Below, piece by piece: positions 59,936 through 64,000 of a DNA stretch of 64,000 nt (its first letter is position 1; the number at the start of each line of letters is the position of its first letter). This DNA is from Rhyacophila brunnea. Its lineage: Eukaryota > Arthropoda > Insecta > Trichoptera > Rhyacophilidae. The notes below the pieces were generated by a model that made no database searches, had not been told where the DNA came from, and saw only the letters and a list, made by a program, of their open reading frames with translations. Both the position numbers and the translations under genes were made by a program. The stretch spans positions 434,001 through 498,000 of the forward strand of contig JAGYXB010000696.1 of the NCBI GenBank assembly GCA_022495005.1, in the 5' to 3' direction.

Positions 59936-60879
59936 AATTATAAACTACTCGTACATCTTAGCATTCATCATATTATTTTGAATGCTGTTATTTTACAATA
60001 AATGTGGTTTTCTTAAATGAATTATTTCACTGTATTTACTACTTTTTTTATATTTATATTTCATATATTCTAAACATTTTAAACTTGTAATTAATAATAT
60101 GTATAATGGATTGAATTTATTCTGTCAAATATTTACTTTATAGATATTCTAGAAAAGATTCCACCCACTAAAATTCCCATAAATGTGTGTGTATTTGTGT
60201 GGCTAACTAGAACATTTGTAAGTTAATTTTGCAGACCACTATGATATATTTCGCGATTATGAGCAAGCCCCAGTACAATAAAAACAGTCGGACATGTCCA
60301 GGCTTTAGTGCCATTGTAGAAAGGCGGGTGTAAGGGCGGTGACTGGAGCGGGTAGAAGAGCGGCTAGCGGAAGGAAGGCAGCAGTAAATAAGTCTTGTCC
60401 CGGAGTCACCAATTCTCCGGACCGTCTACGGGAATCTCGCCGAAATTATACTACGTTCATACATTGGCGGCAAATCTATGTTATCGTAATACTGCACTAT
60501 TAAAATTATTAATAAGACAGGGGCGATAAATAAAATAATTTAACTTTTTAGAAAGTACCTACACTTGAAACGTTTTTCAGTAAATAATATTGAATATTTT
60601 TTTATCAAATACTCTTAATGGTAAATTAAAACTAGCTGTTTTATTAGTTAATTTATACTGTCAAATATTTAAATTTAAAACAGAGTAAGTATATCGTTTT
60701 CTTCCGTCCAGCAAAATTCTACGCTCTTATCTATTATTAAGACTTATAGACGACTAAATGATAAAATCAAATAACTAGATTTCTTAGAGTTTATACCATT
60801 AAATCAATATAATAAATACTTCAAGTTGTAAGTATCATTGGCTGCGCTTTTTTCTAGGCTGTAATAAGGTGATGATTTG
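59936..60879. other. No gene; CpG-richer patch
   Basis: A+T-rich except 60285-60460 (GGCGGGTGTAAGGGCGGTGA, TCTCCGGACCG), a candidate regulatory or untranslated region without further support. Confidence 0.4.
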
Positions 60880-61260
60880 GATGTTGGAGGTGGGGGGGGG
60901 GGTTATACAGGGATTCAATCCAAGCACTTACCTTTAATGTTGATCTGGCGGACGCGCTGGGTTGGCTCAATGTTCCCGTACTCACACAACTAGTACGGTC
61001 AATCTTACGATTACACTCTACTTGTGACGGATAGGTGGATAAAAAGTTTATGATTTTTTTATGAATTACGGTGATTGACGCGACATTGAGACGTAATTGG
61101 ATTACTTCTTTGATGATACTAGGGTCAAAGTTATGCAAGTCTTGACGCTTTGATAGTCTGAAGACAACTAAATTGTTTAGAACATGCCTGGATGCACAAA
61201 AATGATTGTAGGAGGTAGGTAAGAAATTTGTAGAAGATTAGCGCAACCATAATTAGCCCC
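60880..61260 (+). repeat. Dispersed repeat U, copy 1
   Basis: Starts near a run of about 13 Gs. GGTTATACAGGGATTCAATC, CCAAGCACTTACCT and the late block GCGCAACCATAATTAGCCCC align with copy 2 at 61670-62165. The class is unknown. A 94-codon minus-strand frame across it is not conserved in copy 2. Confidence 0.6.
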
Positions 61261-61669
61261 AACAATCATTTTAAGTGTAATCATTAATATCACAGCTAAA
61301 TCGATGATTAATCATCGTCAATTAATATATTTTCTAATTGAAGACTGTTTTTCGTGCACTACTCCGATGTCAACTAAGGCCTCTTATGCATTATCAACTG
61401 GACTCATGCAACTAGAAAGTGTAACTGGTCACCACAGCTACGTGCGTAAACGCTGATTTTCTTTCTTATGCTTCGTGGTTTCTACTTATCTGGTTGCCGG
61501 TGACCGGTTGACAGTGTGTAAAGGGCCTATAATCTCTTACAAAATTCTAATTTTACAAATTGATTACAAATCAATAATAATTAATAATAATTGTTAGCTG
61601 TACTATAACTATAATTTATAAATAAATGTATAATGGCGGCACTTTTTACAGTAGATTGTAATTGTTGTA
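61261..61669. other. No gene seen
   Basis: A+T-rich spacer between the two U copies. Confidence 0.45.
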
Positions 61670-62165
61670 TTATTGTGATGGTGGATATGGAAACTGGGGG
61701 GCGGTTATATGAGAGTTATTCCAGGCACTAACCTAATCGGTGTGCAGCTGTGTGGCTGAAGCTGGTCCCTGGTGCATTCCGTCACGTCCAAGTTGGTACT
61801 CGCATGGTAAATTTGTGTTTAAATATTAAATGGGGTCCCTGTGCCGGTAACATAGCTTGACAGGTGGTTTGGTTTCCTGAGTTTGCACGGAGACTCGAAT
61901 AGAATTATTATTTCTATGACGGTTACGCTGTATACGCTCGTGTTCTGTACTTACAGTCTGTATGCGCTAAAAATTTCTTGTTAACACGGCCAGACTGTAA
62001 CAAGACTAGACGCGCCCGTTTTCTTGATGTAACTGAGGTTTATTTATTAATAACGGTCGACTGATAGCTCGTAACTGAGTTGTGCTTGGATTGCGACAAT
62101 ACTTTGTATTATAGGTAAGGAGGAAATATTGGGATGAGTACAACCATAATTGGCCCAACCATACA
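61670..62165 (+). repeat. Dispersed repeat U, copy 2
   Basis: GGGGGGCGGTTATATGAGAG, TTCCAGGCACTAACCT and, at the 3' half, the 62040-62155 block shared with 52072-52190. This longest copy suggests a unit of about 0.5 kb. No terminal repeats were seen. Confidence 0.65.
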
Positions 62166-62519
62166 ACTATTCTCGTATTACATCCAATAGTTTTTATAGC
62201 AGTTTTCTTATACTTAATTAAATTTATATAATAAATATTTTATGTCCGTGTAGATGCGAACGCATCATAATAGATCGCATTACAGAAAGACTTTCATGCT
62301 TCAGAAATCATATGAGATAGTTGAGCATACACTCTTATATACCATCTCAGTTAAATAATATTTTATTCTATATTTTTTATGATATCCAAATTACTTTAAT
62401 GGTTATGTATACCAAAAGTTATTAACATTTAAAATACGTACCTACATAATATGTATATATATTATATTATTCGATTTTTATTATCAAAACGACAGCTTTT
62501 TAAATAAGTGTGGTGTCCT
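62166..62519. other. No gene seen
   Basis: A+T-rich. Confidence 0.5.
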
Positions 62520-62690
62520 TTAGATGTATGTGTCTAGCGATTACGCATCAGGCCTATGATGTCATGCGTTTAAAGCCCGGTTCTGGCAAAAATTCACATA
62601 TTGTTTTTCAATGTGTGTTTGAACCCAGAGTACGGAATTATTAAATTGACCAAGTTACCATCCATTTCTTGTTAAATTTTATTCCAGTTA
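62520..62690 (+). mobile_element. SINE-B copy, degenerate
   Basis: ATGATGTCATGCGTTTAAAG, CCCGGTTCTGGCAAAAATTC, ATTGTTTTTCAATGTGTG and CCATCCATTTCTTGTTAA follow the order of the better copies. Box B is mutated and the GGAGGCCC end is missing. Confidence 0.65.
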
Positions 62691-64000
62691 AGTTCCATTT
62701 TTATGGTCATATTTATTATTTAAATTTAGTTTATTAAATTTTCAATTTTTCTTCGGGAAGATTTTTGACTAATTCATAGTTTTTATATTTTTTTATATTA
62801 ATTTATAAAAATATAAATGTGTATAACTTGATATTCTTTTTATTTATATTAGGGTTCAGGTTCGACTTCCACGATACTTTGTTTTCAATTTATCATTTAG
62901 CTTTAAAAACTGCAGTACATTTGACAGATAATGAAAGAATAAAAATGTAGCATTCTCTTACGCATGAAACAAAAACACCCGACAGAAAACGTTTTAAAGG
63001 ATGAGATCGCATTTCGTGGCTTAAGAACCTCCGTGATTGGTGAATGTGCAGCTTTAGCGAATTATTCGATGTAAAATACAATAAAGGAAAGATTTTTCTG
63101 ATAGTATTCGACCTCCGATAGGGGATGATACAAAAAACAAGAAATACTTTTTAGTTGTATCGGTGACATTTTTTTCACAGAATAATAATTACTTTTTCTA
63201 CAATGATTGCTCTTGTGACGATGGTAATTGTTAAAAAAAATGTATTCTTTACCAATTGAATTATTATATACCTCATTGATGTAAATAATTGTTACGCAAA
63301 TTGCGTGGGTTAATACCAAATATAAATGTCTTGAGTGAATATGCTAGAAATATAATTTAAATGTGACAACATGATATAATATGTCAATAATAAATTATTA
63401 GTTAGTGTAACTTAGCAAAATTTACGATATCCACTTTACTTAAAAATTGTCTAGCAAATAAAATGTATCGCCAAGCAACCCAGCGGAGTGTAAATCAAGG
63501 AAGCTCGTCCGCGCTTAAAAAAACTGCAAGGAATCTGTCTCGCAGCGCTGAAGTGGCGAGCAGTCCCGCTCTATTCGCGAGCAATAAATCCAGAACCCGG
63601 GTTTCGGGTCCCCTTTAAGAATATACTGCAGTCGGCCGGATGCTCTCCCTAGAACAAATAGTGCAAAACACGTTACTTCTTGTACTAACTTAGTACATAT
63701 TAGTAGCGTCTGAACCGTTTTACAGTGAGAGGGTGATAGAAAAATATATATAGTTTGAATACTTCAATCAAAAATATTTTATAACAGAATAATAAACATA
63801 TTCTGTATTTTTTAAATTCTTTATAAAAATCCTTCTGACTGATTTTGATGAAAATCATACTTACTAGCTGAAATTTTTGGTATGTCGAGCTGACAGAATT
63901 TTAGAAAGCCAATGGCTTGATTTTAATTTAATCACCATTAGAAAGAAAGACAGAACGTGGTTTGTAATTAATATTAAAAATATAACACATCACTTCTTAT
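62691..64000. other. No gene; GC-rich patch
   Basis: A+T-rich except 63470-63660 (GGCGAGCAGTCCCGCTC, ACCCGGGTTTCGGGTCCC), which contains a short GC palindrome. Minus-strand frames of 62 and 85 codons (62893-63319) are unrecognised. Confidence 0.4.

Noticed and set aside
1..64000. CRISPR arrays, operons, riboswitches, rRNA genes
   Set aside because: No regularly spaced short repeats, no tightly packed reading frames and no rRNA-like conserved blocks; all features are those of an insect nuclear genome.

Overview
This window looks like intergenic or intronic DNA from an insect nuclear genome, most likely a moth or butterfly. The evidence is indirect: strong A+T richness, no long open reading frame (the longest is 166 codons), frequent TAGGTAGGTA and TAGGTACCTA words, TTAGG-type (insect telomere-like) repeats, tRNA-derived SINEs, TTAA-flanked piggyBac-like elements and eroded non-LTR retrotransposons. 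The order is an inference. I found no rRNA, functional tRNA, CRISPR array or convincing host protein-coding gene.

The legible content is mobile DNA. (1) 12982-14826 is a piggyBac-type transposon with both TTAA flanks, matching terminal repeats and a broken transposase that has lost its third catalytic aspartate region. (2) 30732-32288 is a DNA transposon with 34-base terminal inverted repeats. It carries a recognisable two-exon gene of the insect DUF7869-type family on the minus strand, with the middle of the protein deleted. (3) Six clear 5'-truncated non-LTR retrotransposon tails lie at 9.7, 19.3-19.8, 20.8-21.6, 36.4, 45.2-46.1 and 48.7-49.1 kb, plus two doubtful scraps. (4) hAT-like non-autonomous elements lie at 6.8-7.9, 21.9-22.4 and 56.2-56.5 kb.

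Foldback elements and MITEs are numerous: 0.12-0.5 kb, 3.3-4.8 kb (a nested cluster), 10.75-11.4, 18.4, 26.9-27.1, 29.2-29.6, 34.1-34.3, 35.4-35.6, 40.6-40.8 and 49.6-50.0 kb. Three of these (120-515, 35368-35559, 40628-40808) have TTAGG/CCTAA-like repeats in the middle of the hairpin. Two tRNA-headed SINE families recur: SINE-A at 0.6, 22.9, 32.5 and 35.1 kb; SINE-B at 29.7, 39.6, 52.9 and 62.5 kb, with tails at 23.3 and 27.9 kb.

Other repeats are a three-unit 102-base minisatellite at 53777-54082 and several dispersed repeat pairs of unknown class. The remaining DNA is A+T-rich and unassigned. Short GC/CpG-rich islands (16.4-16.7, 37.7-38.0, 39.8-40.1, 42.3-42.5, 44.7-45.0, 60.3-60.5, 63.5-63.7 kb) and a CRE/octamer-like cluster at 34.6-34.7 kb are the best candidates for host regulatory DNA. 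The recognisable genes are all decayed selfish elements and do not form a shared pathway.
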